A DNA stretch of 25,912 nucleotides, taken from the NCBI RefSeq assembly GCF_000003815.2, contig NC_049992.1, positions 19,762,558 to 19,788,469 of the forward strand. Reading direction: 5' to 3'. The notes under the pieces are model-generated. The model had not been told where the DNA came from, searched no databases, and saw only the letters and a list, made by a program, of their open reading frames with translations. Shown one piece after another: positions 22,901 to 25,629 of this stretch. The stretch's first letter is position 1; every line of letters begins with the position of its first letter. This DNA comes from Branchiostoma floridae. Lineage: Eukaryota; Chordata; Leptocardii; Amphioxiformes; Branchiostomatidae. A program made the position numbers and the translations under genes.

Positions 22901-25598
22901 ATTTATTAATAACCACACGGACAGCAGGAACGCAGAGGAATACATCAACTTCACTCTCATGACCAGCAGGTAAACTACAAGTTAATAATAACTTATCAAT
23001 AACCACATGGACAGCAGGAACGCTAACACACGCTAACACACGCTAACACACACATCAAAGTGCAACAACCAACAATGGGTGAAATTGCTTTTTTCTACTT
23101 TTATGTACATTTGTGAGTGACAAAGGATAGTGAGTTGTACAAATTTCAGTACCAGTTTGACATCACCCAGAGAACTTAAAATGACTGATAACCCCATGCG
23201 TTATTCTCCACTGTTGAGGGAGTTGAATAAGGCCTGAAAGGGTTCATATTTAATATGACCCTTTTGTTGTTCTGCAGTGTTGAGCTGTACCGAGGCCTGA
23301 GCCCCACAGCAGAGGACCACGGTTTCGGGGACAAGTTCAAACCTCTGACGTTCCACGGCCTAATCCTGAGACACCAGCTCATCACCCTACTCTCCAGGGG
23401 AGTCTGTTATGCAGAAAACACGCCTGTAAGCATGAACACTCGGACTTGTACCCAGGCTTTTAGCTAGGATTTTATTATAGGGAGTCCAAATTTATTGGTG
23501 AGTTGCAGTAAGTGACTATTGTAGGGGGGTCCGGGGGCATCCACCTTCCATGGTGCAGAGTTTTTGATGATTTTATGTTAAAATAGTGCATTCTAAGGTT
23601 ACCGTATCCAAAGAGGCAAAAATACTGTACCAAAGGTCACAGTAGAAGACTGTGACCACAGATGACCTGGTAGCATCCCTGGTCAATCAGCATTTCATGC
23701 CTGTCAGAGGATTTTTTTCCCCAGTGTAAGGGCGTCCAGAGCGTCAAATTTCTTGTTATTCTGAGAAAAGTGCGTCCAGATGACGCGTTGACGTATGCCT
23801 GGCTAAATGCCTGCTTGTACCAAGCAGCAGCCCTCCCTTCATACCACATGAATTTGTTAACTTGTGAATCTAGACAAAATAATGCTTATAACCTGTACAA
23901 TTATGTACCGTGTAACTGGAAAATCTTGACTACATTGTACATACGACAGTGGGAAACTGTAGTGTAAGGTCATCTTGGGACACAGGATCAGGGAATGAAC
24001 TCATTGAACTTTGCCACCCAATTCTCAGTGACCAAGGAAACAAAAAATGATTGTGTGCTGATGGTGTTTTAAGTTATTACTTCAAATCAAACCTCTCAGT
24101 AGAATTCTAAACAGCAAGTCAACATAAAAATTGATATAGATCTCAGCTCTACAATGTACTAAGAAAATCACTGATCACAGTGCCTGTCTTTTTTCCAGAG
24201 TTCTTGCCAGCCAACCTTGACATATGAGGAGCTCACAGAAGATTACCCGCGTTGGCTAGACATTCATGATGTGGACCTCACTCAACTCCACCCCAGGATG
24301 ATCATGGTTAGTCCCTAATTACCTGACTCAACCCCACCCCAGAGTGATCATGGTTAGTCCCTAATTACCTGACTCAACCCCACCCCAGGATGATCATGGT
24401 TAGTCCCTAATTACCTGACCCAACCCCACCCCAGGATGATCATGGTTAGTCCCTCATACTCACTCAACTCCACCCTAGGATGATCATGGTTAGTCCCTAA
24501 TTACCTGACTCAACCCCACCCCAGGATGATCATGGTTAGTCCCTCATACTCACTCAACTCCACCCTAGGATGATCATGGTTAGTCCCTAATTACCTGACT
24601 CAACCCCGCCCCAGAGTGATCATGGTTAGTCCCTAATTACCTGACTCAACCCCACCCCAGAGTGATCATGGTTAGTCCCTAACTACCTGACTCAACCCCG
24701 CCTCAGAGCGATCATGGTCAGTCCCTCATACTCACTCAACTCCAACCCAGAATGATCATGGTTAGTCCCTAAATACCTGACTCAACCCCACCCCAGGATG
24801 ATCATGGTTAGTCCCTAATTACATGACTCAACCCCACCTAAGAGTGATCATGGTTAGCCCCTCATACTCTCTCAACCCCACCCCAGAGTGATCATGGTTA
24901 GTCCCTAATTACCTGACTCAACCCCACCCCAGAGTGATCATGGTTAGTCCCTGCATGATAACCTCACTTGACTCACCCAAGAATTACAATGTACAATGGT
25001 TAGTCTTTAATAGCCTCACCCGATTCCACCCCAGGCTGGCCATATGGTTAGTCCCTGAATTATCTCACTCAAGTCAACTCCACCACAGGATGATAATGGT
25101 TAGTCCCCAAATTTTACAGCAATCAAAAATGTATTTCCTGACGATTTTTCCTGACGTTAGCTGGCATGATGTACTACTTAAAATCTGCCCTTAATTATTT
25201 CGCCTCAAGATAACTGGGAACAAAACTAGGCTGTATACTGTAAATGCATTTAAGTTCGCGGGGATTTGATTTTGCGGTAGCGGGAAAAGGACTTTTCACG
25301 GTGGTTTTAAGTAAGCGGTAGCACCCTGCACTGTAGTCTCTTACTGCCATAGAAAAATGTTCGAGGTGAAGCAGCCACCGCGAAACCGCGAACGTTAAAC
25401 CACTGCGAAAGTTTCTACATTTTACAGTATTTACCAATTTCATAATAATGTGCTTTTGCTTGTGTTTTTCAGGATGTGACGCCCTACATGAACCCCTGCC
25501 CCTACACAGTGTCTCCTAACACACCTGTCCCGCAGGTCTTCAAACTGTTCCGTACCATGGGACTCAGACATCTACCGGTAACCAATGACATGGGAGAG
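3243..25598 (+). CDS. CLCN6: ClC-6-like chloride/proton exchanger gene, 20 exons, both ends outside window
   Basis: The gene encodes an endosomal CLC antiporter that exchanges chloride for protons (known for the family). Joined exons give about 796 residues with all CLC signatures in order: GSGIPE (exon 5), gating-glutamate motif GKEGP (exon 6), proton-path glutamate pair in [12 protein letters not shown] (exon 9), GLFVP (exon 13), and two CBS halves (exons 15-16 and 18-20). The motifs [20 protein letters not shown]-like and [14 protein letters not shown] match ClC-6 rather than ClC-7 or ClC-3/4/5, as I remember them. Vertebrate ClC-6 is about 869 residues, so the N-terminal ~45 and C-terminal ~25 residues must lie outside. 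Splice sites are GT-AG and phases agree throughout except at exon 7. No promoter or poly(A) signal can be assigned. Introns are unusually loaded with repeats and transposon remnants. Exon numbers here count from the first exon visible. Confidence 0.95.
3309..3697 (+). other. Intron 1
   Basis: This 389-base AT-rich intron contains nothing recognisable. It ends in a strong pyrimidine tract (TTTTTTCTCTCTTCAACAG). Confidence 0.7.
3698..3763 (+). CDS. CLCN6: CLCN6-like exon 2, start of first membrane helix
   Basis: It holds 22 codons in phase 0-0, read as [19 protein letters not shown] then TGL. It aligns with ClC-6 RRYEAVKWMVVFAIGVCTGL, the entry into the first transmembrane helix. The donor is GTGAGT. 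Confidence 0.9.
3764..4612 (+). other. Intron 2, nothing recognised
   Basis: This 849-base intron has a pyrimidine run at about 4212-4235 (T-rich with C). I see no coding segment, transposon end or tandem repeat in it. Confidence 0.6.
4613..4679 (+). CDS. CLCN6: CLCN6-like exon 3, rest of first helix
   Basis: It has 67 bases, reading [20 protein letters not shown] then KN and one extra base. It corresponds to VGLFVDFFVRLFTQLKFGVV of ClC-6. The donor is GTATCC. The single leftover base is completed to a Cys codon by exon 4. Confidence 0.88.
4972..5002. repeat. 31-base dispersed repeat, identical to 15336-15366
   Basis: The segment AGATGCTTAGGGGTGGCGCC plus the next 11 bases recurs exactly at 15336-15366. 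To the right the sequence continues with GGCCCTTGGGCCACACATGT and GGTCCACTGG, which look like more of the same interspersed repeat (to about 5075). The family is not recognised. Confidence 0.6.
5212..5236 (+). repeat. (GAT)n microsatellite
   Basis: There are about eight GAT units in intron 3. They produce an Asp or Ile run when translated, but no gene is supported here. Confidence 0.9.
5407..5661. mobile_element. Foldback MITE with ~85-bp inverted arms
   Basis: The left arm begins TAAGAGTTTTC and includes GATGTCTGTCAGACATCTTC and CTCAGAGCTTCTAAC. The right arm is its near-exact reverse complement, ending GAAAACTCTTA. About 80 bases separate the arms. The outer TA could be a TA target duplication. 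The arm motif GAGGAAGATGTCTGACAGAC is common in marine-invertebrate MITEs (recalled, not checked). It lies in intron 3, 130 bases before exon 4. Confidence 0.8.
5792..5898 (+). CDS. CLCN6: CLCN6-like exon 4
   Basis: Two bases complete a Cys codon, then 35 codons read [20 protein letters not shown] and [15 protein letters not shown]. It matches KGCLALSLLELLGFNLTFVF of ClC-6. The acceptor used here is TGTACAG|GT. An AG ten bases upstream (CTTAACCAG) would break the frame and is rejected. The donor is GTAAGA. Confidence 0.9.
6137..6296 (+). repeat. 40-bp tandem repeat, 4 copies
   Basis: Four head-to-tail units begin TACTATTGGACTGTACCATT and end CTTGCCAG. Copies 2 to 4 are nearly identical, and copy 1 has a few changes. 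Each unit ends in a CAG, but no exon homology is seen, unlike the arrays at exons 10, 11, 17 and 19. Confidence 0.95.
6401..6803 (+). repeat. Tandem duplication series leading into exon 5
   Basis: The stretch 6401 onward (TAATTTGTTGCCCAGAGTAG) recurs at 6555. The 139-base unit 6631-6769 recurs from 6770, the second copy containing the real exon 5. The unit carries the acceptor (TTTGTCCCATACAG) plus the first ~80 exon bases. Confidence 0.85.
6665..6745 (+). pseudogene. Partial duplicate of exon 5 with acceptor but no donor
   Basis: The acceptor and the first 15 codons are identical to exon 5. Codons 16-26 differ at seven third positions, all silent. Similarity ends at codon 27, and no donor or continuation of the exon follows. 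It is probably a decoy exon start. An unmerged alternative allele left by the assembler is also possible. Confidence 0.75.
6804..6930 (+). CDS. CLCN6: CLCN6-like exon 5, GSGIPE chloride-selectivity motif
   Basis: It holds 42 codons plus one base, including [20 protein letters not shown] and [20 protein letters not shown] forms part of the central anion site in CLC proteins (family knowledge). The match to ClC-6 [20 protein letters not shown] is nearly complete. The donor is GTAAGG. Confidence 0.96.
7367..7709. mobile_element. CAGGGCTCGAAA-ended MITE, copy A
   Basis: The inverted ends are CAGGGCTCGAAAT and ATTTCGAGCCCTG, with the 5-bp flank TTGGT on both sides (7362-7366 and 7710-7714). Inside are many CCTGCAC/GTGCAGG boxes and no transposase frame. 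The 5-bp duplication with CAGGG ends suggests a hAT-like (hAT5) element, which is inference. Confidence 0.8.
7775..7970 (-). mobile_element. Probable LINE/SINE 3' fragment with ~23-bp target duplication
   Basis: The insert is flanked by direct repeats AACATGTATCTGCAAGGTCA (7752 onward) and the same with a 2-bp insertion (7971 onward). On the minus strand it reads GTCGTGCAATAAAGTTCATT, resembling a retroposon 3' end. The long target duplication supports retroposition. Confidence 0.55.
8097..8473. mobile_element. CAGGGCTCGAAA-ended MITE, copy B (GGTGCACCC core)
   Basis: The ends are CAGGGCTCGAAATAC and TTTCGAGCCCTG, flanked by GTGTG on both sides (8092-8096 and 8474-8478). The subterminal regions are packed with GGTGCACCC palindromes. 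It interrupts the right arm of the 6998-8519 element, so it inserted later. Confidence 0.8.
8631..8698 (+). CDS. CLCN6: CLCN6-like exon 6, gating glutamate GKEGP
   Basis: Two bases complete Gly, then 22 codons read [20 protein letters not shown] then PQ. GKEGP contains the gating glutamate essential for coupled exchange in CLC antiporters. A glutamate here is seen in both exchangers and channels. It ends in phase 0 at donor GTGAGT. Confidence 0.95.
8699..9291 (+). other. Intron 6, nothing recognised
   Basis: This is 593 bases of AT-rich sequence. I see no coding segment, tandem repeat or transposon ends. Confidence 0.6.
9292..9346 (+). CDS. CLCN6: CLCN6-like exon 7 with apparent 1-base frameshift
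   Basis: After TTTTGTATTAG the sequence reads FQS in the incoming frame, then hits TAA. From base 9300 the other frame reads [16 protein letters not shown], matching LRKIQFNFPYFRSDR of ClC-6. Adding one base near 9300 would give an alignment without gaps to FQSISLRKI. Alternatively the AG at 9298-9299 is the acceptor, which keeps the frame but drops about three residues. The exon lies 20 bases before an assembly gap, so a sequencing error is plausible. The donor is GTAAGT. Confidence 0.8.
9367..9466. other. Assembly gap of exactly 100 N
   Basis: The run of 100 N is a conventional placeholder, so the true gap size is unknown. It lies in intron 7. Confidence 0.98.
9467..9753 (-). mobile_element. 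Reverse copy of the TAGGG hAT MITE, cut by the gap
   Basis: It ends ACCCCTA at 9753, and its inverse matches the 2648-3109 element. It contains GGACCAGTCC-like boxes, and CGACTCCCACTGGCATT next to the gap mirrors the 2648 element at about 2898-2920. Its start lies in or beyond the gap. Confidence 0.65.
9754..10699 (+). other. Rest of intron 7, nothing recognised
   Basis: This stretch is AT-rich with homopolymer runs of A and T. Open frames here (for example minus strand 9765-10100) show no domain and overlap the transposon remnant. Confidence 0.55.
10700..10746 (+). CDS. CLCN6: CLCN6-like exon 8 (47 bases)
   Basis: This short exon reads [16 protein letters not shown] after the split Arg codon. 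It matches RDKRDFVSAGAAAGVA of ClC-6. The acceptor is TATTTACAG and the donor GTAGGT. It is too short for ORF finding and is recognised by homology and phase. Confidence 0.93.
10959..11038 (+). repeat. (GATT)n microsatellite, left part
   Basis: Runs of GATT at about 10962-10993 and 11022-11038 are separated by a short AT-rich segment. The array continues right of the transposon at 11285-11310, so the element inserted into it. Confidence 0.9.
11039..11284. mobile_element. hAT-type MITE inserted in (GATT)n
   Basis: The inverted ends are CAGGGTTGTAGCCAGC and its exact complement, ending at 11284. The 8-bp flanks are both GATTGATT, consistent with a hAT duplication but uninformative because the target is itself repetitive. 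It is 246 bases long and non-coding. Its right end is 50 bases from exon 9. Confidence 0.8.
11335..11420 (+). CDS. CLCN6: CLCN6-like exon 9, proton-glutamate region
   Basis: Two bases complete Ala, then 28 codons include [20 protein letters not shown] and QMLTWRT. The glutamate pair in LFSLEEG corresponds to the proton glutamate that marks CLC exchangers rather than channels (family knowledge), so this protein is predicted to be an antiporter. The donor is GTGAGT. Confidence 0.95.
11455..11668. mobile_element. Hairpin MITE, ~90-bp imperfect arms
   Basis: The left arm runs from GCTGGTTCAC through TGGTGGTTTCAAATTGG, and the right arm is its inverse, ending GTGAACTAGC. Both strands translate to similar peptides ([17 protein letters not shown] versus [12 protein letters not shown]), which reflects the palindrome and not a gene. 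It starts 35 bases after exon 9. Confidence 0.75.
11669..12430 (+). other. Rest of intron 9 before the array, no gene recognised
   Basis: GGTGGCC/ACTAT motifs recur at about 12078-12090 and 12371-12414, suggesting another degenerate dispersed repeat next to the exon-10 array. Near-duplicate AAAACTCAAAACT-type phrases occur at about 11800-11870. No conserved coding segment is seen. Confidence 0.45.
12431..13634 (+). repeat. Exon-10 acceptor minisatellite, ~50-bp unit, at least 14 copies, interrupted by a gap
   Basis: Each unit is 33 bases of the exon-10 start (TTCCTGTGTTCCATGACAGC and on to CTTG) plus TACATTG, a T/C tract and CAG. Units begin at 12452, 12503, 12554, 12606, 12658, 12709, 12759, 12810, 12861, 12911, 12961 and 13011, then 13433 and 13483 after the gap. 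The spacing is 50-52 bases. A partial unit sits at 13579-13634. The copy at 13483 extends about 100 bases into the exon but is full of extra bases. Confidence 0.96.
13019..13420. other. Assembly gap (402 N) inside the minisatellite
   Basis: The same repeat continues on both sides, so the copy number is undetermined. The gap probably reflects failure to assemble the array. Confidence 0.98.
13635..13775 (+). CDS. CLCN6: CLCN6-like exon 10 (last copy, full length)
   Basis: It has 47 codons in phase 0-0, ending [18 protein letters not shown] then [12 protein letters not shown]. The end matches the SWGSFQLPGLLNFGEFK region. The start reads [14 protein letters not shown]. In every upstream repeat copy the same bases read [11 protein letters not shown], which is the ClC-6-like version (LFCSMSATFTLNFF). 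An extra T at the start and a missing T in CCTTCAC cause the local shift and cancel. The donor is GTAATA. Confidence 0.85.
13776..14440 (+). repeat. Intron 10: unclassified interspersed repeat, probably LINE-derived
   Basis: GTAAGGGCCGTCCCTCGGAT (about 13959) and CACATTAAAGATCCCTTGA resemble 3' parts of marine-invertebrate LINE-type repeats (recalled, not checked). GCAATTCTGCCCCAGGCTGC (14232) matches 20994-21027 with few changes. No intact coding frame is present. Confidence 0.4.
14447..14978 (+). repeat. Exon-11 acceptor minisatellite, 133-136 bp unit, 4 upstream copies
   Basis: Each unit has about 99 bases of exon 11 (TGCCCAGAAGGGGAACGAGG onward to GGGGCTCTGTTT) followed by 36 bases of intron end with a possible branch point (TTGACTTG) and TTGTTTACTTCAG. 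Copies start at 14574, 14707 and 14843. The real exon follows at 14979. A degenerate copy lacking the exon start lies at about 14447-14573. Confidence 0.96.
14979..15145 (+). CDS. CLCN6: CLCN6-like exon 11
   Basis: It has 55 codons plus two bases: [19 protein letters not shown], then [20 protein letters not shown], then [17 protein letters not shown]. It matches HLWTAMDLGFFVVMGVIGGL of ClC-6. Only this copy continues past GALF to a donor (GTATGT). Use of any upstream copy would shift the frame and reach a stop in the next unit. Confidence 0.93.
15146..15844 (+). other. Intron 11
   Basis: This 699-base intron contains the second copy of the 31-base repeat (15336-15366) and the telomere-like block (15720-15749). 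Nothing else is recognised. Confidence 0.6.
15708..15762. repeat. Telomere-like (CCCTAA)4-5 block between 10-bp inverted repeats
   Basis: Four CCCTAA units plus CCCTAG (15720-15749) are bounded by CTAAGCACTA (15708-15717) and TAGTGCTTAG (15753-15762). Weak inverted similarity seems to extend further out, suggesting the centre of a hairpin element. Confidence 0.85.
15845..16071 (+). CDS. CLCN6: CLCN6-like exon 12, helix plus glycosylated luminal loop
   Basis: It reads [20 protein letters not shown] and [11 protein letters not shown], then ends [35 protein letters not shown]. The long loop before [16 protein letters not shown] is specific to ClC-6. Two N-glycosylation sequons are visible (NVT and NGT), and vertebrate ClC-6 is glycosylated in this loop. 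This exon is more GC-rich than its surroundings. The donor GTAGAC is weak. Confidence 0.95.
16081..16283. mobile_element. TACTGTAAATG-type MITE, copy 1
   Basis: It opens ACTGTAAATGCATTTAAG with repeated TTCGCGG/CGCGAA boxes and ends GTTTCTACATTA. The copy at 25236-25429 has better ends. Its left edge is about 9 bases from the exon-12 donor. The GC-rich hairpin core is typical of this MITE type. Confidence 0.75.
16502..17083 (-). mobile_element. Internally deleted Tc1/mariner-family element with TA duplication
   Basis: The inverted ends are at least 36 bases, starting TACGAGGGGCGTGCAATAAG (16502) and ending with its complement at 17083, with flanking TA. On the minus strand, 16919-16660 encodes a mariner N-terminal helix-turn-helix: [20 protein letters not shown] then [13 protein letters not shown]. 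The rest of the transposase, including the catalytic DDD/DDE core, is missing. A C-terminal scrap in another frame ([16 protein letters not shown], about 16577-16625) follows. The element is dead. Confidence 0.9.
16590..16919 (-). pseudogene. Remnant mariner transposase (N-terminal HTH only)
   Basis: The frame of 109 codons starts [20 protein letters not shown]. About 80 codons are mariner-like (HTH_48-type domain). After SSAIDEASV the frame changes at the deletion junction near 16665, and the last ~28 codons are out of frame. Transposition function is lost. Confidence 0.88.
17084..17250. repeat. Dispersed repeat interrupted by the mariner (related to 1394-1540)
   Basis: CAAGCAGACAGTTGGATAAG and AGAGCTATGCTAT match the 1394 copy. 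The mariner sits exactly at its left edge, within ATTTA|CAAG. Confidence 0.5.
17630..17922. mobile_element. CAGGGCTCGAAA-ended MITE, copy C (GGTGCACCC core)
   Basis: The ends are CAGGGCTCGAAAA and TTTCGAGACCTG, flanked by TATTT on both sides (17625-17629 and 17923-17927). The core matches copy B (for example TTGACATCTAAG and GCTTGTAACTAAGTTTT). Its right end is 35 bases before exon 13. Confidence 0.82.
17958..18111 (+). CDS. CLCN6: CLCN6-like exon 13, GLFVP motif
   Basis: Two bases complete Ala, then the exon reads [50 protein letters not shown] and [18 protein letters not shown] is the third conserved anion-binding signature (GxFxP) of CLC proteins. The donor is GTAAGC. Confidence 0.96.
18112..18631 (+). 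other. Intron 13, nothing recognised
   Basis: This 520-base AT-rich intron ends in a long T tract before the acceptor TTTTTTTAG. Confidence 0.6.
18632..18791 (+). CDS. CLCN6: CLCN6-like exon 14
   Basis: One base completes Met, then 53 codons include [40 protein letters not shown] and [13 protein letters not shown]. The match to ClC-6 [20 protein letters not shown] is exact over 20 residues. These are late membrane helices. The donor is GTATGT. Confidence 0.96.
18792..19552 (+). other. Intron 14, with one hairpin
   Basis: This 761-base intron is mostly unrecognised. A hairpin at 19329-19374 pairs CCGTGGGTCGGATTGCCC with GGGCAATCCAACCCATGG (16 of 18) around a 10-base loop. It could be a tiny MITE remnant. 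Confidence 0.55.
19553..19659 (+). CDS. CLCN6: CLCN6-like exon 15, last helix to linker
   Basis: It reads [35 protein letters not shown] and two bases of Arg. It matches VAKWTGDFFNKGIYDIHVGL of ClC-6 and leads into the cytosolic CBS region. The donor is GTGAGA. Confidence 0.95.
19745..20095. mobile_element. CAGGGCTCGAAA-ended MITE, copy D (reverse of copy A)
   Basis: The ends are CAGGGCTTGAAAT and ATTTTGAGCCCTG. The interior is the reverse complement of copy A, including GTGCAGGTATTTCTGGTGTC. No clear flanking duplication remains (TACCT left, AATTA right). Confidence 0.72.
20096..21032 (+). other. Middle of intron 15
   Basis: Mostly unrecognised. A 10-bp perfect hairpin ATTTGTATCT/AGATACAAAT lies at 20474-20501. 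The end, 20994-21027, matches the interspersed repeat at 14232-14265 (GCAATTCAGCCCCTGGCTGC). Confidence 0.5.
21033..21508. mobile_element. AT-rich MITE with CACTACC ends
   Basis: The left end is CACTACCAAAAATGCTTTTT. The right end is its inverse (AAAAAATCATTTCGGTAGTG). Inner inverted phrases GTCCATGGGACAAGCAAA and GTCCATGGGGTAAGCAAAA do not mirror each other exactly. A TTTATCTTGTTTTGCTTCCT phrase appears twice in the left half. No target duplication is evident. Its right end is 28 bases from exon 16. Confidence 0.6.
21537..21732 (+). CDS. CLCN6: CLCN6-like exon 16, first CBS domain
   Basis: It reads [40 protein letters not shown], then [18 protein letters not shown] and SNNIKFR. It matches [16 protein letters not shown] and HHAFPVVTEN of ClC-6. 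CBS domains bind nucleotides and regulate CLC transporters (family knowledge). The exon is GC-rich, with donor GTGAGC. Confidence 0.95.
21733..22320 (+). other. Intron 16, nothing recognised
   Basis: In this 588-base intron two near-identical phrases, CTTTCCTTTCTACTTCACCA and TTTCTTTCTACTTCACAA, lie at about 22102-22145. The plus frame entering exon 17 is open for 77 codons upstream of its acceptor but lacks homology. Confidence 0.5.
22321..22484 (+). CDS. CLCN6: CLCN6-like exon 17, variable linker between CBS halves
   Basis: It reads [54 protein letters not shown] and two bases. [11 protein letters not shown] aligns with SILTRAGEQRKR of ClC-6. The remainder is a charged, Ser/Arg-rich linker that varies between species. 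The donor GTAACC is repeated downstream. Confidence 0.88.
22485..23024 (+). repeat. Exon-17 donor minisatellite, ~90-bp unit, 6 downstream copies
   Basis: Each unit has the last ~53 exon bases (ATGGACAGCAGGAACGCAGA to GACCAGCAG), then GTAACC or GTAAAC and ACAAGTTAATAATAACTTAT. Copies start at 22522, 22629, 22719, 22809, 22917 and 23007 (the last truncated). Copy 1 has lost the donor. Copies 2 to 5 keep an AG|GT donor. Period is 90 with two longer units. Confidence 0.95.
23021..23052 (+). repeat. 10-bp tandem repeat (CGCTAACACA)3
   Basis: Three units follow directly on the truncated last copy of the exon-17 array, apparently seeded by its CAGGAACGC end. Confidence 0.85.
23278..23425 (+). CDS. 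CLCN6: CLCN6-like exon 18, CBS1 second half
   Basis: One base completes Ser, then 49 codons include [40 protein letters not shown] and GVCYAENTP. It matches [20 protein letters not shown] and RGVCYSE of ClC-6. The donor is GTAAGC. Confidence 0.95.
23453..23813. mobile_element. hAT-type MITE with perfect 8-bp duplication
   Basis: It is flanked by CTTGTACC on both sides (23445-23452 and 23814-23821). The ends CAGGCTTTTAGCTAGGAT and TGCCTGGCTAAATGCCTG are imperfect inverted repeats. It contains GGGGGGTCCGGGGGCATCC, as in other hAT MITEs, and no intact transposase. It starts 27 bases after the exon-18 donor. Confidence 0.82.
24199..24306 (+). CDS. CLCN6: CLCN6-like exon 19
   Basis: It has 36 codons in phase 0-0: [36 protein letters not shown]. 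It matches LSYAEMAEDYPRYPDIHDLD and LNPRMIV of ClC-6. The donor GTTAGT is repeated downstream together with the exon end. Confidence 0.95.
24307..25110 (+). repeat. Exon-19 donor minisatellite, 44/46-bp units, about 17 copies
   Basis: Units copy the end of exon 19 (CTCAACTCCACCCCAGGATG then ATCATG), the donor GTTAGTCCC and about 15 intron bases. Two types occur: TAATTACCTGACTCAACCCC (46 bp) and CATACTCACTCAACTCC (44 bp, closer to the exon). About 14 good downstream copies end near 24955, followed by three decayed ones to 25110. Confidence 0.95.
25236..25429. mobile_element. TACTGTAAATG-type MITE, copy 2
   Basis: The ends TACTGTAAATGCATTT and CATTTTACAGTA are inverted repeats. The interior matches 16081-16283 with TTCGCGG/CCGCGAA boxes. 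Its right end is 43 bases before exon 20. Confidence 0.85.
25473..25598 (+). CDS. CLCN6: CLCN6-like exon 20, second CBS domain (penultimate or near-last exon)
   Basis: It has 42 codons in phase 0-0: [42 protein letters not shown]. It matches [20 protein letters not shown] and [13 protein letters not shown] of ClC-6. The remaining C-terminus must lie in an exon beyond the window. The donor is GTAAAT. Confidence 0.95.
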
Positions 25599-25629
25599 GT
25601 AAATAGTCAACACTTTCAATTCATACTGA

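Noticed and set aside
22501-25110. CRISPR-like regular repeats at 22501-23010 and 24307-25110
   Set aside because: The units are contiguous copies of exon edges with no unique spacers, in an animal gene.
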